Below are positions 23,651 through 31,576 of a DNA stretch of 64,000 nucleotides, one piece after another (within the stretch, counting starts at the first letter, position 1; every line of letters starts with the position of its first letter). The stretch comes from Candidatus Peregrinibacteria bacterium. GTDB taxonomy: Bacteria > Patescibacteriota > Gracilibacteria > UBA1369 > LOWO2-01-FULL-3. The stretch covers positions 1 to 64,000 of the forward strand of contig JABIJZ010000004.1 of assembly GCA_018655275.1 (NCBI GenBank), read 5' to 3'. A program made the translations under genes and the position numbers. The notes below the pieces were generated by a model. It did not search any database. It saw only the letters and a list, made by a program, of their open reading frames with translations, and was not told the origin of the DNA.

Positions 23651-24395
23651 CTGGAAGGTATGGTTCTACATGTAGTGTTAGTCCACGTGGAGATCGTAAT
23701 GTGTCAAATTCTATGTCTGGACAAAGAGCTCTTATTTCTTCCATAACTGGTTTACACGCTATCCCTCTGAGAAATTGTTGTTGTAAAGCTTCGCTGCTTG
23801 TCTGCTGGGGAACTGTTCTGTCTCCATTGTAATCAGGTGGAAGACAACTTCCACACCTTTGACATTCTACGTCCAAAGATTCAGGAAGAGGCTCTGTTAT
23901 GGCTATTTTTTTTATAAAAGATTTTGCCAGATGTCCGAGAGGAGCTTCTTGTAATCTTGAAAGTTTAAGGTCACCTCGGGCTCCTGTTTTTCCATCTTTG
24001 TGAAGCACTAAAGGTTTTCCATCTATATCATAAAGTCTTATTCCTGAATGATTGTATAGGCCTTCTGTATCTACTATAAGGGATTTTGGGGGAGCATTTT
24101 CGACTTCGTGCATGCGATCCCTACAAGCCTCTTTGATTGCCCACACTCCTACTTGGTCAGGAGGTGCATCTGACATCCCGCTTATATACATGGATGCTCC
24201 ATGGCAATTAATATTTTCTGAGTCTTCTATAACGTGAATCGCGCGTTCCAAAAATTCTGGAGCAATCACAAATAGTTTTCTAATCGAGTCCATGACTACT
24301 CTAATTCTGGCATTTATATCTGTTTGATCTTTGTATTCAAACATAGCCGTTTCTGCTCTGGCTTGGAGTTCAGTTGTATTGGGTGGGAAGTTCAT
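23622..24395 (-). CDS. Unknown protein with Cys pair, 257 residues
   Basis: The ATG at 24395 gives MNFPPNTTELQARAETAMFEY. The protein is soluble, with helical N- and C-terminal parts and a middle stretch LRLSRLQ..LGHLAKSFIKKIAIT. DVECQRCGSCLPPDYNGD holds three closely spaced cysteines that might bind a metal. It has no recognised family. Its last codons (EIVSLLNR and stop) recur in the same orientation at 25494-25522, on the far side of the divergent neighbour. A promoter at 24441-24469 fits it. Confidence 0.5.
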   Translation of the reverse strand: MNFPPNTTELQARAETAMFEYKDQTDINARIRVVMDSIRKLFVIAPEFLERAIHVIEDSENINCHGASMYISGMSDAPPDQVGVWAIKEACRDRMHEVENAPPKSLIVDTEGLYNHSGIRLYDIDGKPLVLHKDGKTGARGDLKLSRLQEAPLGHLAKSFIKKIAITEPLPESLDVECQRCGSCLPPDYNGDRTVPQQTSSEALQQQFLRGIACKPVMEEIRALCPDIEFDTLRSPRGLTLHVEPYLPAEIVSLLNR

Positions 24396-24440
24396 TGCTG
24401 ATTTCAATAATTTGATTAGTCATGACCATAGCATTTATAT

Positions 24441-24469
24441 ATAATATTGCAAGGGGTTGACGTGTGCAA
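24441..24469 (-). promoter_or_regulatory. Promoter of the gene at 23622-24395
   Basis: On the minus strand TTGCAC (24469-24464), 17 bases and TATTAT (24446-24441). A TTGACG on the plus strand at 24457-24462 could serve the divergent gene, but no strong -10 follows at normal spacing. Confidence 0.5.
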
Positions 24470-24507
24470 CTTTTGGTGTAATGATGTGCCACTGTAAGTA
24501 ATAGGCC

Positions 24508-25476
24508 ATGCCAGAAACAAGTGTCACATTTGAATACTGTATGGAAGGGATTGATGACTTTAAAAAAGAGCCGCAGAAAGCGGTTGTTAATGCGCTGAGA
24601 GCACGTGACAAGCTACAAAGTGCCTACCCTGATATCGGTATAAATATGTGGCCGTATGCTAGAGTTAAAAGTGTCTTGAGTGGTGGACGTAAGGCTGTTT
24701 TTGATAAAAAACAACTTATGGAAATTTCTCAAAGATTTAATAGAAGTGGAACTCCTTTTATACTCGCATGGAATGGGGGGATTGGGATGCAGAAAAATCT
24801 TGAGATTGACTGGGATTCTCCACATTTCAGGCATGTTTATAAACTGTTGGCTCATTTGCAAGGAGGTCATCCTGACAATGCAGTCACGCTTATGAGAGAT
24901 GATGTGTTGGATCAAGTATGCGAGGCTTTTCCTTATCTTAAAAAAATTGCTTCGTGTATGAAGTTTATGGGTGGGAAAAGAGGCGAATTTTCTATTGAAC
25001 CAGGTGATGATGAATATGATAGAGCTATGAGGGATGACAGGTTGGACTATATTGTTCCAGCAAATCAGCATTCTACGCCTGAGTTTTTACATAGATTTAG
25101 AGATCGTATTGAAAAATTGATTTTGTTTTTGGATTTGAAGTGTTCACGTAGCAATATGCACGAATGTCTCTTACATATGGCTGAATTCGAAAAATTACAT
25201 CATAGTCGAAGAGATGCTTGGTATTTTGACTTGGATGATATTGTGCCAAAGGAAGATTTTGTCAGTATTCCTTCTGCCTTGTCTTCTTCTCCAACACATG
25301 GATGTTATGGTGGCAATTTGATAAAAAGAGAGGCTGATTTACAAGGATTTTTGGATATGAGGGCAAATAAGTTTAAATTGCATGATGGTATTTTGATGGG
25401 TGCTACTACAAACTTTTTTCGTGCAGAAATTAAGAAGGTTTTGGATTTTATGAGTGGTAGAAGTATGGCCGCATAA
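24508..25476 (+). CDS. Unknown protein, possibly a U32-like TIM barrel
   Basis: This 322-residue soluble protein is tentatively likened to U32-type peptidase/TIM-barrel proteins. AVTLMRDDVLDQVCEAFPYLKKIAS resembles the strand pattern in which an observer loop precedes a YPDLKIIAS-type strand, and EFLHRFRDRIEKLILFLDLKCS recalls the segment that ends at conserved cysteines (C-x(4-6)-H/C). FKLHDG near the C-terminus fits the U32 FK-x-x-GR strand. The similarity is faint. It is divergent from the gene at 24395 and followed 18 bases later by a copy of that gene's 3' end. Confidence 0.35.
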   Translation: MPETSVTFEYCMEGIDDFKKEPQKAVVNALRARDKLQSAYPDIGINMWPYARVKSVLSGGRKAVFDKKQLMEISQRFNRSGTPFILAWNGGIGMQKNLEIDWDSPHFRHVYKLLAHLQGGHPDNAVTLMRDDVLDQVCEAFPYLKKIASCMKFMGGKRGEFSIEPGDDEYDRAMRDDRLDYIVPANQHSTPEFLHRFRDRIEKLILFLDLKCSRSNMHECLLHMAEFEKLHHSRRDAWYFDLDDIVPKEDFVSIPSALSSSPTHGCYGGNLIKREADLQGFLDMRANKFKLHDGILMGATTNFFRAEIKKVLDFMSGRSMAA

Positions 25477-25493
25477 TTGTTGAGATTACTTCT

Positions 25494-25522
25494 TTAACGG
25501 TTTAGCAATAAAACTATCTCTG
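25494..25522 (-). repeat. 29-base repeat, copy 2 (orphan 3' gene end)
   Basis: This matches 23622-23650 at 28 of 29 positions, same orientation. On the minus strand it encodes EIVLLLNR and a TAA stop with no gene in front. It looks like the remnant of a duplicated neighbour. Confidence 0.7.
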
Positions 25523-25550
25523 TGTAGAGCGTGGGGCTATATAAACCTGA

Positions 25551-25576
25551 AAAAGCAAAATTTAAATCTTGCTTTT
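25551..25576. terminator. Weak hairpin after the 24.5 kb gene
   Basis: AAAAGCAA and TTGCTTTT form a perfect eight-base stem with a ten-base A/T loop, ending in TTTT. It is plausible as a weak intrinsic terminator on either strand. Confidence 0.4.
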
Positions 25577-25631
25577 GGTCGTTGACCTATGTTAATAGTG
25601 TTTCGTTATTTATATATTAATCTTTATACTT

Positions 25632-27764
25632 ATGTCTGAAAAGAATGATGATGGAATTGTAGATGGATCTGATGGAGATACAGGTGAACAACCTGGAGAT
25701 AATTCAGTTGAGGAATCTAAAGCAACCTCGGAAAAAGCGGCTACAATGACTCGTCGTGTGTTCGGCAGAGTCGTTGCCCTTTTGGGAATTGGCGCTTTAG
25801 CTGAAGGCATAAGTGGGGGTTCATTATCTGGTCTGGTTTTGAGCGATGACCATGGGGAAGAGGGAGATGATCATCATGAAACTCCTGATCTTCATGCAGC
25901 TTCTGAAGAAGAGGCAGCAAGAGTGGAAGAAGTTTCTAAGAAAATAGCTACTGATCTTGAAGGCAAGATGGAGGGATTGGATCAACGTGAGAGATCGCTT
26001 AAGATGGTTGATTATATTGGAACAGCTGTTTTTGCATGGGGTATTAAAGATCTCATGCCTGATCTTTTTGAAAGTGGTCATGGTCATATCCATGCAGCGC
26101 ATTATGGCGCGATGGCGGCATTGACAGCTTTGAAAGCTAGCCTTTCTGATGAAGAAGGAAAACATCATTTGAAAGCAGAGTGGGTTTCTACAGCCAAAGC
26201 TTTTGGAATTATCAGTGGTACGATCGCACTTGCTGAAGGATTGAATATGGATTTGGTAGAGGCCTATGAGGAAGCCGCTGGTCGAGCTCCTTCACGTGAA
26301 GACAAAATTGCCCTTATGGGGATGCTCGCATCGACTTTGAGTCCTATCGCTACTACAGTTGGTAGTGCAAGTATAATGCGTAAAATTTCTAATGAGTTTG
26401 CTGATGGCGATCCAGCTATTATGGCGACTTGTGTAAGTCATACTAGTAATTTGTCTGGGTATTTGCTTTTTGGTGATCCTCCGTTCATTGCGGTTTGCGA
26501 AAAGTATGGATTTGAAGAAGGTATTAAATGGCAGTTTAAGACAATGTGGCCGTTGGCTATTTATTCGCTTTTTTCTTCAACAATGAAGCTTAACCACATG
26601 ATGGCAAAAAAAGATGGACTAGAAGGCAAGGAGGCTGTCCAAGCAGCTTTGAAAAACACCACAAGTGGTCTTGCAAGAAACATTCCGTTTTTGGCGAAAA
26701 TTGCGGCAAAGTCTTTGGCTAATGTTGCGAGTTACTTCACAGGCATGAAACAAAATGTTGGAGGTTTGCAAGTAGCTATCGGCGAAGTTTTGACTGAGAA
26801 ATTTGCTAATCTTGCTAAATTGCCTTTTGCAGATGAGTTTGACTCTCACGGCCATGACGCCCATGAAGGTCTGCTTAGACCTGATCCTGAAGTACGAGCG
26901 GGAAATGACGTGGTAGCCACTATTCTAGAAAAAATAATGGCAGAAAAAGAAGGTGCTAGCGAAGAAGGAGGAGAAGACGAAGGAGCAACTCCTTCGGATT
27001 TGCGTAAAGCTATTGATGATGGGGATTGGGATGAAGTTAGAAGGCTAGGTTCAGAATTGAGTATTCCTATAGAGCCTGTAATCGATGTACTTAAAGATTT
27101 GCATGATAACGCTCAGATTGATGGAAGTGCTGATGAATCGCAGGAGCCTTCAAGTCTGTTGGCAACGCTTAACCCTGTAGCAATCTATGACAAGGCTACC
27201 AACGTAGGTAGAATAGGAGCAGCGATGGGTCATAATTTAGCTGATGTTATGGATGTATTTCCGTTTCAGGCTGGTTCTGTTCCATTTTTGATAACTGCAT
27301 TTAAAGATGCTGTTTCAAGTATGGAAGCAATGGGATTGTCTGAGACTCAACGAGAAATAGTTACCTTTTTTATGATTATGATTTTCAGTATGTTTGCTGA
27401 TAATTATGTGGGAGCTAAGATCGGATTGGAACTTTATCCAAAAAAGCCGGAAATTGCTTTAATTGCTGCAATCCAAGGTGGATCACATACAGCAATTGGT
27501 AATATGGCGAATATCGCTCAATTTGATTTGAATACTTTTTCATTAAAAGATTCATTTAAGCAGCTAGGTTTGCATTTTGATAATATTGCTGTTGGACTTT
27601 TGTGGTCTCGAGCATTAGGTTTACTTTCTGAAAGTGGAATGTTTACTGTGCCGGATGTAGCGAAAAAACCGGGAGCGCATGCGTCTGCTGATGAAGTGAG
27701 AGCGCTGACTCGACGTGAACTTTTGTTTGGCCGCAGAAGGGCTGAAGAGGAGGTGGCGGTTTAG
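25632..27764 (+). CDS. Large membrane transporter-like protein (IT/NhaD-like)
   Basis: This 710-residue protein has an acidic N-terminal tail (1-37), then TMTRRVFGRVVALLGIGALAEG, which resembles a twin-arginine signal (Arg41-Arg42), and a His/Asp-rich stretch. Several hydrophobic segments follow. SNLSGYLLFGDPPFIAV (residues 272-288) resembles the SN-x-G-x-x-x-x-x-GDPPN loop of ion-transporter superfamily permeases (ArsB/NhaD), and AIGNMANIAQF near residue 620 could be the second pseudo-repeat. A hydrophilic insert of about 100 residues (430-520) splits the two halves. Substrate unknown; transporter likely, family tentative. Confidence 0.45.
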   Translation: MSEKNDDGIVDGSDGDTGEQPGDNSVEESKATSEKAATMTRRVFGRVVALLGIGALAEGISGGSLSGLVLSDDHGEEGDDHHETPDLHAASEEEAARVEEVSKKIATDLEGKMEGLDQRERSLKMVDYIGTAVFAWGIKDLMPDLFESGHGHIHAAHYGAMAALTALKASLSDEEGKHHLKAEWVSTAKAFGIISGTIALAEGLNMDLVEAYEEAAGRAPSREDKIALMGMLASTLSPIATTVGSASIMRKISNEFADGDPAIMATCVSHTSNLSGYLLFGDPPFIAVCEKYGFEEGIKWQFKTMWPLAIYSLFSSTMKLNHMMAKKDGLEGKEAVQAALKNTTSGLARNIPFLAKIAAKSLANVASYFTGMKQNVGGLQVAIGEVLTEKFANLAKLPFADEFDSHGHDAHEGLLRPDPEVRAGNDVVATILEKIMAEKEGASEEGGEDEGATPSDLRKAIDDGDWDEVRRLGSELSIPIEPVIDVLKDLHDNAQIDGSADESQEPSSLLATLNPVAIYDKATNVGRIGAAMGHNLADVMDVFPFQAGSVPFLITAFKDAVSSMEAMGLSETQREIVTFFMIMIFSMFADNYVGAKIGLELYPKKPEIALIAAIQGGSHTAIGNMANIAQFDLNTFSLKDSFKQLGLHFDNIAVGLLWSRALGLLSESGMFTVPDVAKKPGAHASADEVRALTRRELLFGRRRAEEEVAV

Positions 27765-28201
27765 AATTCTTTCTCTAAGGTTGTTTGGTCGTGGCCTGAT
27801 GGATAGAAGTTTTTTGTTGTTTTTATATTTTTATAACCGTTTTTTTCGTAAAAATTAATGGCTGTTTTATATCCAGTATTGACTATGATTTTTGTAGCTT
27901 TTTTAGGTGCGATTGCTTCTTCTATTATTTCGAGTGCTTTTGATCCTAGTCCACGTCCTTGAAATTCGGTTTGGACATGAAACCAGGTTATTGTGTGATT
28001 GTTGTCAGTTTTTTTATATCCAATTGTCCCTATAAGTTTGTTGTCGAATTCTATTACAAAGTTGTGTTTTTGAGGAGATTTTGTGTTTAGACATTCAATG
28101 TAATATTTTTGCGCTTCAAGTATTGAGGGATCGTCGTTTTCTCCCAGTATTTTCATAAGTGCTTCAATGTCGTCTTTTTTGAGTTTTCTTAATTTGAGCA
28201 T
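27761..28201 (-). CDS. GNAT-family N-acetyltransferase
   Basis: This 146-residue protein has the GNAT fold: LRKLKKDDIEALMKIL, the beta strands NFVIEFDNKLIGTIGYKK and TITWFHVQTEF, the acetyl-CoA loop QGRGLGSKALEIIEE, and IIVNTGYKTAINFYEKNGYK. The substrate is unknown. It overlaps the glutamine amidotransferase gene by 13 bases, suggesting a linked role, and its stop overlaps that of the convergent transporter by four bases. Confidence 0.8.
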   Translation of the reverse strand: MLKLRKLKKDDIEALMKILGENDDPSILEAQKYYIECLNTKSPQKHNFVIEFDNKLIGTIGYKKTDNNHTITWFHVQTEFQGRGLGSKALEIIEEAIAPKKATKIIVNTGYKTAINFYEKNGYKNIKTTKNFYPSGHDQTTLEKEF

Positions 28202-28761
28202 TTATGTACGACTTCATTAATAAAATTACTTATTATCTCTGGATTGGATTTTTCTGGGTGCCATTGGACGCTGTATAGTGGGCGTTCTTTGTGGCGCATT
28301 GCTTGGACTCTGCATTTGGAAGAGGTTGCGATTAAGTCGAAATCTTCTGGTAAGGTTATTGAGTCGTTATGTTGTTGTTCGGCTGTGAGTTCTTTTTCGT
28401 GTCCTTCGAAAATTGGATCGGCTTGTGTTATTTGGACAGACATAAGTCCGTCTTCTGCTTCTTGGTCTCTTATTAGATCTGCGCCAAATAATTTCCCCAT
28501 CAATTGGTGGCCTGCGCAAATACCCAAAACTGCCCCTCTAAATGTTTTCACCCATTCAAAAAGGGGTAAATGTGTATCAACTATGTCATCTCCCTTTGGG
28601 GATGCGCTAATTATAACAGCATCGTAATCATCGATGTTTGTTGGGATAGAACTGTATTCTACAGTTGTTGTGTTTGCTTCTGTTTGTGAAGCAATATTTT
28701 CTATAGGTTCAACAAATGTTCTATTTTCTGGTTCTGCGCTGTTTATTAGGAGGAGTTTCAT
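28189..28761 (-). CDS. Class I glutamine amidotransferase-like protein
   Basis: This is a stand-alone 190-residue GATase1 domain. The nucleophile elbow is GICAGHQLMG with Cys82, and the catalytic His168 and Glu170 are in SVQWHPEKS, so hydrolysis of glutamine is plausible. The N-terminal MKLLLINSAEP and AVIISASPKGDD follow the family. It could supply ammonia to a partner synthetase or act as a gamma-glutamyl hydrolase-like enzyme; nothing nearby is an obvious acceptor subunit. It is sandwiched between two GNAT genes on one minus-strand transcript. Confidence 0.75.
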   Translation of the reverse strand: MKLLLINSAEPENRTFVEPIENIASQTEANTTTVEYSSIPTNIDDYDAVIISASPKGDDIVDTHLPLFEWVKTFRGAVLGICAGHQLMGKLFGADLIRDQEAEDGLMSVQITQADPIFEGHEKELTAEQQHNDSITLPEDFDLIATSSKCRVQAMRHKERPLYSVQWHPEKSNPEIISNFINEVVHKCSN

Positions 28762-28768
28762 GGGGGGG

Positions 28769-29230
28769 CTAGGTTGTTCTCTTCGACATTATAGCAATTG
28801 CCATTTTTTTGTCTTTGATTTGGTGAAAATCTTTTTTGATTAATTTATAGCCGTGTTTTTGGTAAAAGGGTTTTGCTGTGAGAGTTGATTTGAGGGATAT
28901 TGTTTCGCATCCTTGTTTTTTCATTGAGTCTTCGGCTTTTTTGAGAAGTTTTGAGCCAACGCCCTTGCCAATGAAGTCTTTGTGGATGTATAGGCCCCAA
29001 AGTTCGCAATCAAAGCCGTGATCGCAGAATCCTATGACTTTGTCGTTTTCTACAGCGACCCATCTTTTGCATTTGTGGGCGCACTCTTGAAAATGTTTGG
29101 CTGAAGATCTTTTTGCCCAAGTATTAATGATGTCTTCGGGGTAATCTGCCGAATTGATATTGCGAATTGTAGCTCGATGAAGTCGAACTATTGCTGGGTA
29201 ATCTTTGGTTTGTGCTAGGCGGAGGTGCAT
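28769..29230 (-). CDS. GNAT-family N-acetyltransferase
   Basis: This 153-residue GNAT has MHLRLAQTKDYPAIVRLHRATI, the central strand KRWVAVENDKVIGFCDHG, WGLYIHKDFIGKGVGSKLLKKAEDSM (acetyl-CoA loop) and LTAKPFYQKHGYKLIKK. The substrate is unknown. It lies seven bases upstream of the amidotransferase and ten bases downstream of the lipoprotein-like gene, in a four-gene minus-strand unit. Confidence 0.8.
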   Translation of the reverse strand: MHLRLAQTKDYPAIVRLHRATIRNINSADYPEDIINTWAKRSSAKHFQECAHKCKRWVAVENDKVIGFCDHGFDCELWGLYIHKDFIGKGVGSKLLKKAEDSMKKQGCETISLKSTLTAKPFYQKHGYKLIKKDFHQIKDKKMAIAIMSKRTT

Positions 29231-29239
29231 TGGGTGGGG

Positions 29240-29785
29240 TCAGGTTTTCTTAACTCTTAAATATATTATCATTATTATTGCTAATGGTAGCGAAATAAAC
29301 CATGCACCAGGAGCCATTATTGGGTAAGTCAACATTTCCTCATTCGTAATCAATGAGCCTGCAAACATTAAAAAATAAGGCAGGATAACGTATAAGGGAA
29401 TATATCTGATTTGACTTTTTGGAAGGGAAACAAGGAAGGCAATAGTTAAAAAGATGATATATGGAATTATAAATATTGAGAATAATTGGGTGCTTCCATA
29501 GTTAGCCCCGATAGCTGATCCTCTACCCACATACATGTACATAAAAAATACTGATAGTAAAACCCCTAAAATGAATAAAAATAAATTTTGGTATAGGTAA
29601 TGCCTATTTACTATTATTTTTTTATTTTTTGAGATTTCTGATAATGGTGGGATGAGTATAAATGCAAGGAAAACTACTGATGGAGCCATCACTAGCCCTG
29701 TAGTCGCTATTTCTGAATTTGATGGACCTGTGCACCCTGTAAAAAGGATTAATGACATGAATGCTATTAATAATGGGTTTTTCAT
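29240..29785 (-). CDS. Polytopic membrane protein with lipobox-like start
   Basis: This 181-residue protein starts MKNPLLIAFMSLILFTGCTGPS, a lipoprotein-like signal with Cys18, and then shows four or five hydrophobic helices (VVFLAFILIP, LFLFILGVLLSVFFMYMYV, FSIFIIPYIIFLTIAFLV, IPLYVILPYFLMFAGSL, LPLAIIMIIYLRV). No family is recognised. It is first of the four-gene minus-strand unit and ends 12 bases before the degraded gene fragment at 29798. Confidence 0.5.
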   Translation of the reverse strand: MKNPLLIAFMSLILFTGCTGPSNSEIATTGLVMAPSVVFLAFILIPPLSEISKNKKIIVNRHYLYQNLFLFILGVLLSVFFMYMYVGRGSAIGANYGSTQLFSIFIIPYIIFLTIAFLVSLPKSQIRYIPLYVILPYFLMFAGSLITNEEMLTYPIMAPGAWFISLPLAIIMIIYLRVKKT

Positions 29786-29797
29786 GGCTAGGAGGGG

Positions 29798-29905
29798 TTA
29801 GGTTGAATAAGCCAATACACAAAGTATTGTAATCAATACGCTTGAAATGTGCCAGAGTGGTTGAAGTTTGAGAGATAAACGTAGTATAGATTCGTAGTTA
29901 TTAGT
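29798..29905 (-). pseudogene. Decayed 3' fragment of the 30.7 kb membrane gene
   Basis: This fragment copies parts of the gene at 30729-31091. Block A (29802-29854) matches 30733-30785 at 52 of 53 bases, including the in-frame end WHISSVLITILCVLAYST and the stop codon. Block B (29861-29905) matches 30883-30927 at 44 of 45. About 90 bases between them are lost, apparently across the short direct repeat TTGAAGTT, which also shifts the frame. The antitoxin-toxin pair begins 63 bases further on. Confidence 0.8.
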
Positions 29906-29968
29906 ATCTTTATCTTTCAAAATCGGGCTTGTTTTGGTAGAATTGGGAGGCTTTTAACCCTTAATTGT

Positions 29969-30112
29969 ATGAAGTTTCGTATTGTAAAGTTCTCCGAGAA
30001 TAAAGCAAAAAAAGCTGTGTTAAATTCTTCTAAAATTGAAGGCTACAAGGTTGTACGCGATAGAAGTGTGAAAATTAAAGCTCACAAACTCGCTTCAAAA
30101 CTCTGTTCATGA
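29969..30112 (+). CDS. Small Fic-inhibiting antitoxin candidate
   Basis: A 47-residue basic protein, MKFRIVKFSENKAKKAVLNS then SKIEGYKVVRD. SSKIEG fits the Fic-inhibitory helix motif (S/T)xxxE(G/N), in which the Glu blocks ATP binding in the toxin. Its TGA overlaps the ATG of the fic gene in ATGA, the usual coupling of antitoxin and toxin. The high Lys content fits the basic partners of class I Fic toxins. This gene is short and easily missed; the call rests on the motif, the overlap and the Fic neighbour. Confidence 0.6.
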   Translation: MKFRIVKFSENKAKKAVLNSSKIEGYKVVRDRSVKIKAHKLASKLCS

Positions 30113-30732
30113 AATATGATTCCGATAAAGATTATATTTATTATCCTGGTTCCACAGTTCCAGTAAATAAACTTGAGATAGAAAATGCTGAGGAAATAGA
30201 AGCATTGGAGACTCAGTTGTTTTTGAAGACTTATGAACATTTTCATGAAAGTCTTAATGAGAATACTTTATTTAATCAAAAATATCTAAAAGATTTGCAT
30301 AAATTTGCCTTTGCTAAACTCTACACGTGGGCTGGTAAATACAGGAATAAAAATATTTCTAAAGGAGATACTGTTTTTTGCCAGGCTGTACACTTGAAAA
30401 CTGTGGCCGACAAAATATTTACAGAAATTAGAGGGGACAATTATTTGAGAGATTTTCGTGATAAGCCAAAAGAAGAATTTGCTAAAAAAATTGCTTATTA
30501 TATGTGCGAATTAATAGCTTTGCATCCATTTTTTGAATTAAACGGGAGAGTAACCCGGTTATTCTTTGATATGGTCGCTGTTTATAATGGGTACAACTAT
30601 ATTGATTACGGAGATATTAGTAGTAGAAAGGACAATGCTTTTATTCAGGCTTCTAAGCATTGTATGAATGGTGATTGTGTAGCGATGGAGAAAATTGTTG
30701 TTAATGGATTGAAACACAATCTTGGACGTTAA
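30109..30732 (+). CDS. Fic-domain toxin (probable AMP-transferase)
   Basis: Fic enzymes transfer AMP or another nucleotide or phosphate group onto target proteins. This 207-residue protein carries the Fic core: the flap region LYTWAGKYRNKNISKGDTVFCQA (about 72-93) and the active-site loop HPFFELNGRVTR (139-150), with catalytic His139, Phe141, Asn145, Arg147 and Arg150. The canonical Gly after the acidic residue (HPFxEGNGRxxR) is Leu144. It lacks an internal inhibitory helix, in keeping with the separate upstream antitoxin. Its stop overlaps the convergent gene's stop (30729-30732). Confidence 0.8.
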   Translation: MKYDSDKDYIYYPGSTVPVNKLEIENAEEIEALETQLFLKTYEHFHESLNENTLFNQKYLKDLHKFAFAKLYTWAGKYRNKNISKGDTVFCQAVHLKTVADKIFTEIRGDNYLRDFRDKPKEEFAKKIAYYMCELIALHPFFELNGRVTRLFFDMVAVYNGYNYIDYGDISSRKDNAFIQASKHCMNGDCVAMEKIVVNGLKHNLGR

Positions 30733-31091
30733 GTTGAATAAGCCAACACACAAAGTATTGTAATCAATACGCTTGAAATGTGCCACATTGAATGGTTGAA
30801 GTTGTAGTTTGTTTTTTGGGCGCGGAACCAGAAATAGAATGAAGCGATCATTGCTATTACTGCTAGGTGGAAATATGGGTATTTGAAGTTTGAGAGGTAA
30901 ACGTAGTATAGATTCGTAGTTATTAGTGCGATTGAAAGGATTACGTCTAGATGGAAGTACTTTTTTTCTTTATTGAGGTGGTAGAGTAGTGCGATGATTA
31001 TGCTGAGAGTTATGATTGCACTATAGAAATACAGCCCTGACAGTAAGGTTAGGGCGAGGGGGATTAGGAATAGGAGGGTGGTGGTTAACAT
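30729..31091 (-). CDS. Small four-helix membrane protein
   Basis: This 120-residue protein has four hydrophobic helices (LLFLIPLALTLLSGLYFYSA, IITLSIIIALLYHL, VILSIALITTNLYYVYL with FHLAVIAMIASFYFWF, and ISSVLITILCVLAY). No family is recognised. Its C-terminal half is partly duplicated at 29798-29905, on the far side of the Fic pair. It lies 22 bases downstream of another small membrane gene. Confidence 0.55.
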   Translation of the reverse strand: MLTTTLLFLIPLALTLLSGLYFYSAIITLSIIIALLYHLNKEKKYFHLDVILSIALITTNLYYVYLSNFKYPYFHLAVIAMIASFYFWFRAQKTNYNFNHSMWHISSVLITILCVLAYST

Positions 31092-31113
31092 ACTCTGCTA
31101 TATAATAGATAGA

Positions 31114-31344
31114 TTATTTTTCCCATTTTACATATGCTCTAATATTTAAGCCAATTAAGATTATACAAGCAATTATTCCAGGCCAAATTTGAGCCATATA
31201 GTTGACTACTATCCAGGCTATATTCGCAATTATATAGATTATAAATGCATATCTTTTTTTACTGCCAACAAGGAAAAGAAAAATGAGTGAACCTGTCATG
31301 GCTATCCAGTCTATCCCATAATAATTACCAAGTATTTGTTCCAT
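31114..31344 (-). CDS. Small membrane protein, PnuC/YgjV-like topology
   Basis: This 76-residue protein has three hydrophobic segments: WIAMTGSLIFLFLVGSKKRYAF, IIYIIANIAWIVVNYMAQIW and IIACIILIGLNIRAYVKWEK. The ending with a Trp-Val-x-Asn pattern and a final aromatic-rich basic tail recalls half-size PnuC-like transporters, but the match is by eye. It lies upstream of the 30.7 kb membrane gene on the same strand. Confidence 0.45.
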   Translation of the reverse strand: MEQILGNYYGIDWIAMTGSLIFLFLVGSKKRYAFIIYIIANIAWIVVNYMAQIWPGIIACIILIGLNIRAYVKWEK

Positions 31345-31576
31345 ATGAAAGAATTGTTAATGTTACCTACCCCCTTTCTATACGAATTCATTTCGGTTTT
31401 CAATTAAAACCACTAGCGCAATCCTCCAACATGAAGGACCAGTAGGGATTTCCTCGCCTCACTAGCAAATTTTCATCCTGTCGTGAACAGGATTGAGAAA
31501 TTTTCTACTCGGCGTGCTGCGCTACAGCAAAGGCGCGGCTTTGCTTTCGCTTCGCAACGGAAATCTCGCAACTAGG

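Noticed and set aside
31345-31576. Possible small RNA between the PnuC-like gene and tRNA-Arg
   Set aside because: Only short, unconvincing inverted repeats (for example CCTGTCGTGAACAGG) and no promoter or terminator were found.
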